Source: an uncultured Thalassovita sp. (GTDB lineage Bacteria; Bacteroidota; Bacteroidia; Cytophagales; Flammeovirgaceae). From it: a stretch of DNA of 32,013 nucleotides. The stretch lies in contig CAKZMZ010000264.1 of NCBI GenBank assembly GCA_937129345.1, forward strand, positions 1 to 32,013, in the 5' to 3' direction. Shown in pieces: positions 16,914-26,101 of this stretch; within the stretch, counting starts at the first letter, position 1; each line of letters begins with the position of its first letter. The notes below the pieces were generated by a model that was not told the DNA's origin, did no database searches, and saw only the letters and a list, made by a program, of their open reading frames with translations. The translations under genes and the position numbers were made by a program.

Positions 16914-18035
16914 TTGAAAATACTCATACTTGCCCCATATCCAATAGGAGAGGCTCCCTCGCAAAGGTTTAGGTTTGAGCAATACCTCACTATTTTAGAA
17001 AAGGAGGAAATTGAATATAACTACGTACCATTCATAAGTTTAGCTACTTGGAAGATACTGCACAAACCGAGTAATTTCCTAAAAAAAACCATGGGTGTGC
17101 TTAGTGCTTTTTTAAGCAGAGCCCTACTTATATTTTCGCTTTATAAGTACGATTTTATTTTTATTCATCGAGAAGCCAGCCACATAGGCCCCCCTGTTTT
17201 TGAGTGGCTCATATCTAAAGTATTCAAAAAGAAAATGATTTACGATTTTGATGATGCAATTTGGCTCCCGAATTATTCGGCGCATAATAAGGCTTTTAAC
17301 AAATTGAAATACTACAAAAAGGTAAAGGATATAATCGCATGGAGTTATAAAGTAAGTGCAGGAAACAATTACTTAGCAAAGTATGCCCAACAATATAATT
17401 CGAATGTCATCATTAACCCTACAACCATAGACACTGAAAACTACCATAACCGAATCAGAAACCAGCAAATAGACAAAACGGTAATAGGTTGGACAGGTAC
17501 GCTGACCACCATTAAGTATTTGCACGAAATCATACCTGTTATAAAGGAACTAGAGCAAGATTATGACTTTACGTTTCGGGTAATCTCTAATGAAAATCCA
17601 CAATTTGACTTAAAGTCTTTTGAGTTTGTACCTTGGCAACACGCTACAGAAATAGACGACTTGCTCACTTTTCACGTAGGGGTAATGCCACTAAAAGCAG
17701 ACCAATGGTCTGAGGGAAAATGCGGTTTTAAAGCTTTGCAGTATATGGCATTAGGCATACCTGCTTTGGTATCGCCCGTAGGCGTAAACAAAGAAATTGT
17801 GGGCCATGGTCATAATGGATTTATTTGCGATACTAAAACAGATTGGTTGCTTTATCTAGAAAAACTAATAAATGATAGCACTCTGAGAAGCATGTTGGGC
17901 AGAGCGGCCAGAAATACAATAGAAAACAAGTATTCTGTTAAAGCAAATACCAATAACTTTTTGGGCTTGTTCGACGAAAAATATTTATTTGAGAAGGCAA
18001 AGGGGCAAATGTCAGATACAAAAAAAGCACTTTAA
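16914..18035 (+). CDS. Glycosyltransferase, family 4-like (GT-B fold)
   Basis: A 373-residue glycosyltransferase. The N-terminus MKILILAPYPIGEAPSQRFRFEQY is the first Rossmann strand plus a glycan-cluster signature; DFDDAIW (about 117) and VIGWTGTLTTIKYL mark the inter-domain and C-terminal domain, and KCGFKALQYMALGIPALVSPVGVN is the donor-site helix with the usual first Glu region altered to EGKCGFK. The start is TTG 16914, preceded by AAAGG at 16908-16912, 10 bases after the previous gene's stop; no ATG gives the first strand. It is the third gene of the asnB operon and probably acts in the same glycan. Its stop codon lies in the hairpin that terminates the opposing gene. Confidence 0.83.
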   Translation: MKILILAPYPIGEAPSQRFRFEQYLTILEKEEIEYNYVPFISLATWKILHKPSNFLKKTMGVLSAFLSRALLIFSLYKYDFIFIHREASHIGPPVFEWLISKVFKKKMIYDFDDAIWLPNYSAHNKAFNKLKYYKKVKDIIAWSYKVSAGNNYLAKYAQQYNSNVIINPTTIDTENYHNRIRNQQIDKTVIGWTGTLTTIKYLHEIIPVIKELEQDYDFTFRVISNENPQFDLKSFEFVPWQHATEIDDLLTFHVGVMPLKADQWSEGKCGFKALQYMALGIPALVSPVGVNKEIVGHGHNGFICDTKTDWLLYLEKLINDSTLRSMLGRAARNTIENKYSVKANTNNFLGLFDEKYLFEKAKGQMSDTKKAL

Positions 18036-18043
18036 AAGTGCTT
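18020..18043 (-). terminator. Terminator of the SiaC-like gene
   Basis: An inverted repeat AAGCACTTT / AAAGTGCTT (18025-18033 and 18035-18043) stands next to a run of seven A on the plus strand (18020-18026), which is a U tract on the minus strand. It ends the minus-strand SiaC-like gene whose stop is at 18047. The stem overlaps the end and the TAA stop of the convergent glycosyltransferase gene. Confidence 0.75.
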
Positions 18044-18046
18044 AAC

Positions 18047-18451
18047 TCAACTCAAAAGCGGATCATCGCCTTTTTTATAAGGCAACAAGTTAATATTGAT
18101 TTCGGCATCTTCAGCATAGTCTTCGCCCGACTCCAACATATCATAATCATCCTCTTCGTAATACCAAAATACTTCTAAATCTCCAGATTTTTCTTTTGCG
18201 TATACGTTCAGCATTTCTATAATATCGTAAAAGCACTTAGATGAAGCCGTATTAAAGTAATCCATCCTAAATTTTAGCTTTACCTTTCTACCAGGCAGCT
18301 TTGTATAATTTTCGATCCATTCAAAAATAGGTTCGAAAAACTCGCCCGTATACTCGTGGTAAGACTCTCCCGAGATGCTCAATGTATCCTTATCCGGGTC
18401 AAAATTTATTTCAGGAATAAACTCATCGCCTTCTATATAAAACTTTTCCAT
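18047..18451 (-). CDS. SiaC family (DUF1987) regulatory phosphoprotein
   Basis: A 134-residue acidic cytoplasmic protein of the DUF1987/SiaC family. In Pseudomonas, SiaC binds the diguanylate cyclase SiaD and is controlled by a kinase (SiaB) and phosphatase (SiaA) acting on one Thr. The family core is clear: FIPEINFDPDKDTLSISGESYHEYTGEFFEPIFEWIENY, and FRMDYFNTASSKCFYDIIEML, where the Thr of FNTASSK is the likely phosphosite. No siaA, siaB or siaD gene lies in the window, so its partner, if any, is elsewhere. Start ATG 18451; the terminator at 18020-18043 follows. A role in biofilm or c-di-GMP control is inference from the family. Confidence 0.88.
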   Translation of the reverse strand: MEKFYIEGDEFIPEINFDPDKDTLSISGESYHEYTGEFFEPIFEWIENYTKLPGRKVKLKFRMDYFNTASSKCFYDIIEMLNVYAKEKSGDLEVFWYYEEDDYDMLESGEDYAEDAEININLLPYKKGDDPLLS

Positions 18452-18572
18452 TATTTAGCCACTTTTTAATTCACGAAATTATACTATGATAAATACGCCC
18501 AAATTGTTGTTTGATTATGTTAATATACATGAATTCGCCACAATAATTCTGGCTATTAATAAAGTCTCGATA

Positions 18573-18591
18573 CTTACATAAGAGATGTAAG
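18573..18591. promoter_or_regulatory. Short stem-loop upstream of the alpha-2-macroglobulin gene
   Basis: CTTACAT at 18573-18579 and ATGTAAG at 18585-18591 form a perfect 7-bp inverted repeat around AAGAG. It lies about 75 bases upstream of the candidate -33 box and between two divergent genes, so it could be an operator for either. No T tract follows. Confidence 0.3.
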
Positions 18592-18661
18592 GAATGGTAA
18601 CACAGCTTAATTGCTGGTATTTTACAGAAAAATTTGATTTTATCTTATGGAATCAGATACA

Positions 18662-18691
18662 TTGCTGCATCGTATATTTAAATTAGCTTTG
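18662..18691 (+). promoter_or_regulatory. Bacteroidota-type promoter of the alpha-2-macroglobulin gene
   Basis: TTG at 18662-18664 and a perfect TAnnTTTG (TAGCTTTG) at 18684-18691, with 19 bases between, fit the known -33/-7 consensus of Bacteroidota. Transcription would start near 18698, about 50 bases before ATG 18747. That supports ATG 18747 over the upstream TTG at 18708, which would have a leader of only about 10 bases. Confidence 0.6.
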
Positions 18692-18746
18692 TTTGTAAGT
18701 TGCCATTTTGGTTAAACTACACTTGTTTCTATTAAAAACCATTACC

Positions 18747-21700
18747 ATGAGGTTGATTATTTTTTTATCTCTACTACCATTGTTTTCAATGTTATACCAT
18801 CCCAACCAAGCACAAGAATTGAGGCTGTCTATTAACAAAATATACGCTTCTGAGCAGGAGGCTTTTGTAGGTGTTGGGCTGGGCTATAACTATTATAGAT
18901 ACTCCCAAAAAGAGGCCCAAAACAGTGCCATACGTTTTAATCTTTACAGGCCAAGCGAGCAAGAAGCTACCTTGATTGGCATACTTTCAGAAAACCAAGA
19001 AATCGCCATAAGCGATAAGGCAATACTCAAAAGTAGTTTAGTAAAAAGTTGGGAAGCCGATGCAAACCAAGACAACTGGAGAAACACAAATATTTCTGTA
19101 GGCCAACTAAATACAGGTATTTATGTAGTGGAGGCGCTTTTTCAAAGTCAAATTGCCAGAGTACCGCTGCTGATCAGTGATCAAGCGCTAATTACTAAGA
19201 AAAAAGGAAATGAGATCATCGGTTTTGTAGCAGATATGGCTAACGGACGCAAAAACAGCAACTTTGAGGTTTTTATTCTAAAAGATGGAGAATTGCTAGC
19301 AGCCTCTGAAAAAGAAAATAATCTATCTGTTTTTGATGTGGATTCTGACTCTTATGGCAGAAACCACAAGCTAATAGCTAAGTACGAAGATGAATTTACC
19401 GTATCAGATTTTTATTACTACAGTTATCGCGATGATAACGGCCCAATTGGCTTGATTTTTACAGACAGGCCCGCCTATAGACCTGGCCAACAAATGTATT
19501 TTCAAGGCTACATACGAAAAAGCAAAGGCTATGCAATGAAAGCCTATTCAGATTCTATCAACATAACAATTTACGATGAGCAGAGGAACGAAGTCTATTC
19601 AAAGAAATTAAAGTGCGATGCCAATGGCAGTTTTAACGACAGCCTCACAATAAAAGAAAGTGCGCCTTTGGGCACTTACTCAATTTATGCAGACTTAGAT
19701 AAAATACAGTTCTTCGGATATTACGCTGAAGAAATTACCGGTACGTTTAGAGTAGAGGAATACAAAAAGCCTGAATACGAAGTACAAGTCTCTTTAGATA
19801 AAGAACAATACATCAGCGGTGATACCATTGTGGCCGATGTACAAGCCGACTATTTTTTTGGGGCGCCTGTAAAGAACGCCATGGTAAACTACCGCATAAT
19901 AAGAGAAGCGTACCATGTACCTTGGTATGCTTCTTTGGCTTACAGTTGGTGGTACGAGGATTGGTATTTCCCTAACAATTACGATAATGGTGAGGTAATA
20001 AAAATGGAGAATACCGAGCTAGATGATAGTGGGCACTTTCAAATAAACTTTGCAACCGACGGCGAGACCAATAAAAGCTACCGCTATAAAATAATTGCCG
20101 AAGTTACCGACGCCAGCAGAAGAACCATAACTGGCAATGCCTCTGCCTTGGCAACAGCCACCGAGTTTACCCTCAGCGTAAATGCAGAAAAGTTTTACTA
20201 TAAAACCGATGAGGAAGTTGTAGTGAGGATCCAAGCCGCAGACTTTGCCAATGAGCCTATAGAAACCGATTTAGAATTTTACGTTCGAGCATATCGATAC
20301 GATACGGAGGAAATTCCCTCTCCTAATGTAAAAGAGATCGCTAAAACCAATGAGAAAGGCTTAGCCATTTTGCGTTTTAAATTGGACGAACCCGGCTACT
20401 ATCAACTAGAAGCTACTGCAATTGATAAAAACGGCAAAACAGTAAAGGCCAATAACTCAGTCTACATTTTAAAAGAAGGGCAAAGTGCCTACAGTTGGTG
20501 GAACAACGAATCTGCTGAAATACAGCTTTTTACCGATAAAAAATTATACCATACTGGAGATACGCTAAAAGCCATGATTTTAGCGCCAGATGCCAGCGAT
20601 GCGCTTCTTACCTTAGATGGTAAAGCAATAGTCCATAAAAACATAGTTCGCTTTAATACTTCTGGAGAAAATACTTTTAAAGAGTATGAAATTCCATTGA
20701 AAGCGGGCATTTTTGGTGATTTACAATTAGACATTGCTTACGTGCGCAATGGAAAAACCTATACAAGAGGTGAAAAAATCACTGTAATTCCATCTGAAAA
20801 ATACTTAAATGTTTCCATCAGTTTTGATGAGGAAACTTATAAGCCTGGCAATACCGCTGAAGCTAAAATATCGGTAACTGATGCCGACAACAATCCTGTG
20901 CCAAATGCCCAAGTGGCACTCTCCACCGCTGACGAAAGCATCTACTTTTTGTACCCTGATAAAACCACAGATATAAGAAAAAGCTTTTATCCAAATGAAA
21001 GAATCCAGACTTACACTTACATCAACAATTACAGCCAAGACGAAAAAGGCAAATGGCCAGCATATGATTATTTAAAGTCATTAATAGAAGGCGGAAAATT
21101 TAAGCCCGAGGTTGATTTTTTTGTGCCAAGTGGGCAGAGTCATTATATAAATTTAGGCAACTTCGACAAAGATAAGCAATTGGTTCGCGGTTATGTGGTT
21201 GACGAAGCCACAGGTGAATTACTAAAAGGCGTAAAGGTGCGCTCGGGAGACGCCAAAGTAAAAACCAATGAATGGGGTTATTATGAATTAATAAATCCGA
21301 CTGATACAGTTATTGAGTTTTCATTCAAGCGAAATAAAATTACTTTTAAAGAAGCTGGTTTATTTCGCGAGGTCAATTCTGGTTTCAGACAAGTAAATCT
21401 GAATATAAAATTAAACTTACAAAAGAAGAAACAATTAGAGCTTACCCTCCTCAATGAATACTTGTACTCGCCAAGAAACTCTCAATTAATGATGCAGACT
21501 TCTGCTGCAGTTGAAGACGCAGGAGCGGGCGATTGGGGAGCAGAGGCAGATATTGGAGCATCTAACATGATGCTACAAAGAAAATCAACAAATGCTCGTG
21601 AGCGTAGCGAGGTTCAACCTGTAGTACGCGAGAACTTTAAAGATGCCATTTATTGGAATCCAAATATTGTAACAGATGCCAATGGAGAAGCTACAGTAAA

Positions 21701-23804
21701 AATTACCTTGCCTGATAATTTAACTACTTGGAGAACCACAGCAAGGGTTATTACAGAAGATACCAAAGTAGGGCAAACCTTTGCCAAGGTCGTGGTCAAA
21801 AAAGACCTACTTCTCCGCATGGAAACCCCACGTTTTTTCCGTACAGGCGATAAAATGTTGATAGCCACAACTATTCATAATTATCTATCTAAGCGCAAAA
21901 GGGTAAGGGTGAACTTAAAAGCCAATGGCATTACCGTAAAAGGTACCAATAAATATCTGAGCATACCTGCCAATGGTGAAGAAAGAGTAGATTGGGAAGT
22001 ACAAGCCAACTGGCCCGGCAATGCCCTCCTAACCGCCGAAGCTGTTACCAATGAAGAATCTGACGCAAAAAAAGTATCTGTCCCCGTTCAGGCCAATGGT
22101 TTAGAGGTAATTACGGCTGAGTCTACTGTGCTGCGCTCTGAGAAGCAATCCACTGTAGAAATATTCATTCCCGAAGAGGTCGATTTAAATACGGTAGAAT
22201 TAGATTTAAGCACTTCGCCTTCTGTTGCCGCGGCTTTACTAGGTTCATTAGACCAGCTCATCGGCTATCCTTACGGCTGTGTAGAACAGACTATGAGCCG
22301 CTTTTTGCCAACCTTGATTGTGGCCAATACATTAAAAGAACTGGGGCAAAGCTACACTTCTACCATTTCTGAAACAGAGCTCAAAAAAATGACCGACAAA
22401 GGCCTCACTCGTTTGGCAGAACTGCAACACAGTGATGGCGGCTGGGGCTGGTGGGAAAATGACGATACCCATCCTTTTATGACAGCCTATGTGGTAAACG
22501 GACTTTCATTAGCAAAAGAAACTGATTATAAAATTCCTGAAAACTTATTAGAGGGCGGAAAAAAAGCGCTAAGAAGTATGCTCAAAAACCAAGAAAAACC
22601 TGAGGCGACCACTTACGCCTACCAAGTAGCCTCTGCTCTAAAAGCCGACATCAAAGATGTTTGGGAGAACATACAAATACCAGAAGCCGACAGTTTGGAT
22701 GCTTACCAAACTGCATTATGGCTACAAGCAGCCCAACTAGCTGGAGATAAGGCAATGGCAAAAAACTTCTTATCGAGACTAGAATTGCTTGCAAATAAAG
22801 ATGGCGACTTAAATTATTGGGGAGGCAAAAAATTTTACTATTCTTGGCAAGACGACCGTGTAGAAACTACCGCTCAAGTAGTTAAGGCATTGGCCGAGCA
22901 AGATGTGCAACATCCGCTTATTTCAGGCGCTGTGCAGTGGCTCATGCAAAAAAGAAGGGGCAATGGTTGGCACAATACCCGCCAAACGGCTTTTACAGTG
23001 TTGGGCCTACAAAAAGTGATTTCTTCAGAAATTAACCCCGATTATGATCTATCGGTAATAGCCAATGGCAAAAAGGTATTTGAAGGCAAAGTTGAAAGCA
23101 AAGATGTTTTTGAAAAGGCCAATACCATTACACTCAAAAGCGAAAACTTTACAGCTTCAACCAAAACAAAGTACCAAGCCCCAACGGGCGTTTTAAAACA
23201 CGGCAAAAATACAATTACTTTAAATAAACAAGGTGAAGGTACACTGTATGCCAATGCTACACTTACTTATTTCTTACAAAAAGACAGCGAGAGCATAAGC
23301 AAAATTAAAGACAAAGGCATTACTGTAGAAAGGGACTATCTCGCACTCAAACCTGTCTTTGACGAAGACGGCAAAGTAATCTACAAAAAAACACCTATTG
23401 AAGAAACTTCGCTCACCTCAGGCACTGATGTTTTGGTAAAAGTAAAAATCAATAGTAAAGAAGACTTAGAATATGTTCTTATTGAAGACCCTATACCCGC
23501 AGGCTTTGAGTTTATTCGAGATAAAAGCGGCTATTTAATAGAGGGTGAAGAGGCCTACAGCGGTGGCAATTATTATCGCTCTTATTTTAGGTGGATGAAC
23601 CAAGCCCATACCGAGTACCGAGATAACCGCTATGCCATTGTTTTAACCAGGCTGAATAGTGGAGCATACGAATATTCCTACATTATGAAAGCGCAAATTC
23701 CCGGTACATTTGAAGTGAACCCTGCCGTAGTTCAATTGATGTATTATCCAGAAAAAAGAGGCTTTTCTGATTTTGAAGAAATTGAGGTTGAGGAGAAGGA
23801 ATGA
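18747..23804 (+). CDS. Alpha-2-macroglobulin family protein with thioester
   Basis: A 1685-residue exported protein of the bacterial alpha-2-macroglobulin family, which traps attacking proteases after bait-region cleavage. It has an N-terminal signal peptide (RLIIFLSLLPLF, no lipobox), macroglobulin beta-domains including the MG2 signature DRPAYRPGQ (about 240), a bait-like low-order stretch near 905-955 (rich in Ala, Gly and Met), and the thioester CVEQ (Cys1178, Gln1181) in PYGCVEQTMSRF, followed by the alpha-helical domain (GWGWWEND). A CarboxypepD_reg-like domain (about 810-870, RGYVVDEATGELLKGVKV) is inserted before the bait region. No pbpC lies beside it, and it lacks the lipobox of E. 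coli YfhM. The first 13 codons of the open frame (from 18708) were rejected. porZ follows after 65 bases on the same strand. Confidence 0.9.
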   Translation: MRLIIFLSLLPLFSMLYHPNQAQELRLSINKIYASEQEAFVGVGLGYNYYRYSQKEAQNSAIRFNLYRPSEQEATLIGILSENQEIAISDKAILKSSLVKSWEADANQDNWRNTNISVGQLNTGIYVVEALFQSQIARVPLLISDQALITKKKGNEIIGFVADMANGRKNSNFEVFILKDGELLAASEKENNLSVFDVDSDSYGRNHKLIAKYEDEFTVSDFYYYSYRDDNGPIGLIFTDRPAYRPGQQMYFQGYIRKSKGYAMKAYSDSINITIYDEQRNEVYSKKLKCDANGSFNDSLTIKESAPLGTYSIYADLDKIQFFGYYAEEITGTFRVEEYKKPEYEVQVSLDKEQYISGDTIVADVQADYFFGAPVKNAMVNYRIIREAYHVPWYASLAYSWWYEDWYFPNNYDNGEVIKMENTELDDSGHFQINFATDGETNKSYRYKIIAEVTDASRRTITGNASALATATEFTLSVNAEKFYYKTDEEVVVRIQAADFANEPIETDLEFYVRAYRYDTEEIPSPNVKEIAKTNEKGLAILRFKLDEPGYYQLEATAIDKNGKTVKANNSVYILKEGQSAYSWWNNESAEIQLFTDKKLYHTGDTLKAMILAPDASDALLTLDGKAIVHKNIVRFNTSGENTFKEYEIPLKAGIFGDLQLDIAYVRNGKTYTRGEKITVIPSEKYLNVSISFDEETYKPGNTAEAKISVTDADNNPVPNAQVALSTADESIYFLYPDKTTDIRKSFYPNERIQTYTYINNYSQDEKGKWPAYDYLKSLIEGGKFKPEVDFFVPSGQSHYINLGNFDKDKQLVRGYVVDEATGELLKGVKVRSGDAKVKTNEWGYYELINPTDTVIEFSFKRNKITFKEAGLFREVNSGFRQVNLNIKLNLQKKKQLELTLLNEYLYSPRNSQLMMQTSAAVEDAGAGDWGAEADIGASNMMLQRKSTNARERSEVQPVVRENFKDAIYWNPNIVTDANGEATVKITLPDNLTTWRTTARVITEDTKVGQTFAKVVVKKDLLLRMETPRFFRTGDKMLIATTIHNYLSKRKRVRVNLKANGITVKGTNKYLSIPANGEERVDWEVQANWPGNALLTAEAVTNEESDAKKVSVPVQANGLEVITAESTVLRSEKQSTVEIFIPEEVDLNTVELDLSTSPSVAAALLGSLDQLIGYPYGCVEQTMSRFLPTLIVANTLKELGQSYTSTISETELKKMTDKGLTRLAELQHSDGGWGWWENDDTHPFMTAYVVNGLSLAKETDYKIPENLLEGGKKALRSMLKNQEKPEATTYAYQVASALKADIKDVWENIQIPEADSLDAYQTALWLQAAQLAGDKAMAKNFLSRLELLANKDGDLNYWGGKKFYYSWQDDRVETTAQVVKALAEQDVQHPLISGAVQWLMQKRRGNGWHNTRQTAFTVLGLQKVISSEINPDYDLSVIANGKKVFEGKVESKDVFEKANTITLKSENFTASTKTKYQAPTGVLKHGKNTITLNKQGEGTLYANATLTYFLQKDSESISKIKDKGITVERDYLALKPVFDEDGKVIYKKTPIEETSLTSGTDVLVKVKINSKEDLEYVLIEDPIPAGFEFIRDKSGYLIEGEEAYSGGNYYRSYFRWMNQAHTEYRDNRYAIVLTRLNSGAYEYSYIMKAQIPGTFEVNPAVVQLMYYPEKRGFSDFEEIEVEEKE

Positions 23805-23815
23805 TTTTTCATTTA

Positions 23816-23857
23816 TTTTGTATCAAGTTTATATTTTAAAATAGACTTGATACAAAA
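23816..23857. promoter_or_regulatory. Long inverted repeat in front of porZ
   Basis: A perfect 13-bp inverted repeat TTTTGTATCAAGT / ACTTGATACAAAA (23816-23828 and 23845-23857) encloses a second palindrome, TATTTTAAAATA, at 23832-23843. It ends 12 bases before the porZ ATG. It lacks a T tract after either arm, so it is not a classic terminator. It could be an operator dimer site, or an mRNA hairpin that hides the ribosome site of porZ. Confidence 0.6.
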
Positions 23858-23869
23858 ATCATCCAAGCT

Positions 23870-26089
23870 ATGTCTATATTGAAAGTTGTCATTTTTTTAT
23901 CGTTTTCCCTATTGAGCTTTCTCAGTATGGCACAAAACAACATTCCACTTGGCATTTGGCGCACGCATGTTTCTTACCAAAATACTTTTTTAGTAGAAGC
24001 TGCCCAAAACGAAATTTACTGCGCTAGCGAACGCGGTCTTTTTTCTTACAGCCTAGAAGAAAATTCCACTCAAATTTTTTCTAAAGTAAATGAATTGAGC
24101 GATGTAGGGATTACAGCCATGGATTATAATTCGGCTTTTAATGCCCTAGTGCTTGGTTACGAAAACGGTAATATAGATATACTTTTTGATGATGAGATTG
24201 TGAACGTTCGTCTCATTCTTAACGCTAGGTTCAACCAAAAAAAAATAAACCGTATTTTCTCCATCAATAACCTAGTGTACTTCTGTACAGACTTTGGCGT
24301 AATGGTTTTTGATCTTCAGCAAGAGGAAATAAAAGAAACCTACGCCAACCTCAGCCCTGAAGGCGAAGAAATTGCCATTTACGATGGTTTGGTCTTAAAC
24401 GACAGCATGTATTTAGCCACAGAAATCGGTCTGCTATCGGTATCAAATGCAGCAACTACAAACCGGCAAGATTTTAACAATTGGAGCCTCATTTTTAAAT
24501 CTGAAGCGCTAAAACATTTAGCTGTACTAGAAAACCTATTATATTTTACTGTAGACAATGATGGTATTTTTGAGTATTTAGGAAATACATTCAACGAAAT
24601 AGGACTAGCAAGTAACAACTTCAATGCTATGAGCTCGCAAAATGGAAGCTTATTTATCGGTACAGAAAATGAGCTCTTTACGTATGATGGCACTCTAAAT
24701 AACTTGCCAAATAACGAAATATCTAGTCCACAAGAATTATGGCAAAATGCCAACGGTATTATCTATCTCGCTGACAAAAATGCGGGCCTTTTAATGATTG
24801 ATGGCAATACAGCATCCAGGCTTAGCCCAAAAGGACTTGAAATTGAAGATGTGGCCACTTTAAGTGATGCCGGTAATCAAATCTTGGCTTTGCCATCTGC
24901 CTTTAATAATAATAGGCAGCCTTTGAGTAATAATGCTATATTCGCAAAATTTACTGAAAACAGCTGGCAATTATCAAATGAATTTGAAAACCCACCACCC
25001 AACTTTCAAGATATTGTCGCTACTAGCTATGATCCTTTTACCAACAACCTGTTCTTAGCAGGATACGATAATTCTCTCATTCAATGGAACCTCGCCAACA
25101 ATACCTTTTCGGTGCTTGAAAACACACCATTTTCGCAACCTAATCTTCAAGGTAACTTAACGGGCATCTCTGTTGATGCTTTAGGCAGACTTTGGGCAAT
25201 AGTCTACGGCGTTGACACAAATAACCAATCGGTTTTTTTGCTCGAAGAAGGCAATTGGCGCAGCTTTACTTTTGATGAAAACATCACAAGATTTCCTTTA
25301 GATATTGTAGCCGACGATTTTGGCAACCAATGGATCAGACTGACTAGCGGCTTGTTGGTTATGGATGGAAACGGAGATTATGTGATTTTAAACGCAGGAA
25401 GTACAGTAAATGCGTTGCCTGATTCAGAAGTACTTTCCATTGCCAATGACAAAGAAAGTAGAATTTGGGTGGGCACAGCACGGGGGGTAGTTGAATTTTT
25501 TACCTCAGACATTGCCACTTTACAAACAGAAAATGCTTCTGCTACGCCAATATATGAAAGTAGGCAATTACTAAGAGAAGAAAGAGTTACGAGCATTTTA
25601 GTAGATGGCGGCAACAGAAAATGGCTAGGTACACGCAACGGCCTATGGCTTTTTAATGAATCGGGCACAGAACTGATTGCTTTTTACGATGCACAGAACA
25701 GTCCGCTTTTTTCTTCGGCTATTAAAGATGTGGCAATTGATGACGAAAGTGGAGAAGTTTTCATTTTAACCAGCAAAGGCGTGCTTTCTTACAGAAGCGA
25801 CGCCACTGCCGGGGCTATAGATTTTAATAATGTAAAGGTTTTTCCCAATCCGGTTAGAGAAGATTTTAATGGTTTGATCAGTATAAACGGTTTAGCCAGT
25901 AATGCTTCAGTAAAAATTACCGATGTTAATGGCAAATTGATTTGGGATACCTTTGCCAACGGTGGCACCGCCACTTGGGATGCAAGGAATTACAATGGAG
26001 AAAAAGCCAAAACAGGTATTTATTTGATTTATACTGCTTCTGAAGATGGAAGTACAGCTTACCAAGGGAAGATTGCGGTGATTGAATGA
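23870..26089 (+). CDS. porZ: PorZ-like beta-propeller protein of the type IX secretion system
   Basis: A 739-residue exported protein with a signal peptide ending FLSMAQ, two repeat-rich beta-propellers of the two-component-regulator type (about 25-640) and a C-terminal type A T9SS sorting domain (about 651-739: VFPNPVREDF, VKITDVNGKLIW, TGIYLIY). The N-terminal signature GIWRTHVSYQNT, IYCASERGLFSY and NELSDVGITAMDY matches the PorZ family; P. gingivalis PorZ has a similar size and architecture and delivers anionic LPS to the T9SS attachment complex at the outer-membrane surface. The symbol is from family resemblance; a different propeller protein with a CTD is the alternative. It is on the same strand as the alpha-2-macroglobulin gene, with a long inverted repeat before its ATG. 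Confidence 0.8.
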   Translation: MSILKVVIFLSFSLLSFLSMAQNNIPLGIWRTHVSYQNTFLVEAAQNEIYCASERGLFSYSLEENSTQIFSKVNELSDVGITAMDYNSAFNALVLGYENGNIDILFDDEIVNVRLILNARFNQKKINRIFSINNLVYFCTDFGVMVFDLQQEEIKETYANLSPEGEEIAIYDGLVLNDSMYLATEIGLLSVSNAATTNRQDFNNWSLIFKSEALKHLAVLENLLYFTVDNDGIFEYLGNTFNEIGLASNNFNAMSSQNGSLFIGTENELFTYDGTLNNLPNNEISSPQELWQNANGIIYLADKNAGLLMIDGNTASRLSPKGLEIEDVATLSDAGNQILALPSAFNNNRQPLSNNAIFAKFTENSWQLSNEFENPPPNFQDIVATSYDPFTNNLFLAGYDNSLIQWNLANNTFSVLENTPFSQPNLQGNLTGISVDALGRLWAIVYGVDTNNQSVFLLEEGNWRSFTFDENITRFPLDIVADDFGNQWIRLTSGLLVMDGNGDYVILNAGSTVNALPDSEVLSIANDKESRIWVGTARGVVEFFTSDIATLQTENASATPIYESRQLLREERVTSILVDGGNRKWLGTRNGLWLFNESGTELIAFYDAQNSPLFSSAIKDVAIDDESGEVFILTSKGVLSYRSDATAGAIDFNNVKVFPNPVREDFNGLISINGLASNASVKITDVNGKLIWDTFANGGTATWDARNYNGEKAKTGIYLIYTASEDGSTAYQGKIAVIE

Positions 26090-26101
26090 TAATTTGAAAT
26101 T

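Noticed and set aside
18708-18746. TTG start for the alpha-2-macroglobulin gene
   Set aside because: Would put 13 residues before the signal peptide and leave almost no leader after the predicted promoter.
23816-23857. Inverted repeat before porZ as a Rho-independent terminator of the A2M gene
   Set aside because: No T tract follows either arm, so termination is not the best reading.
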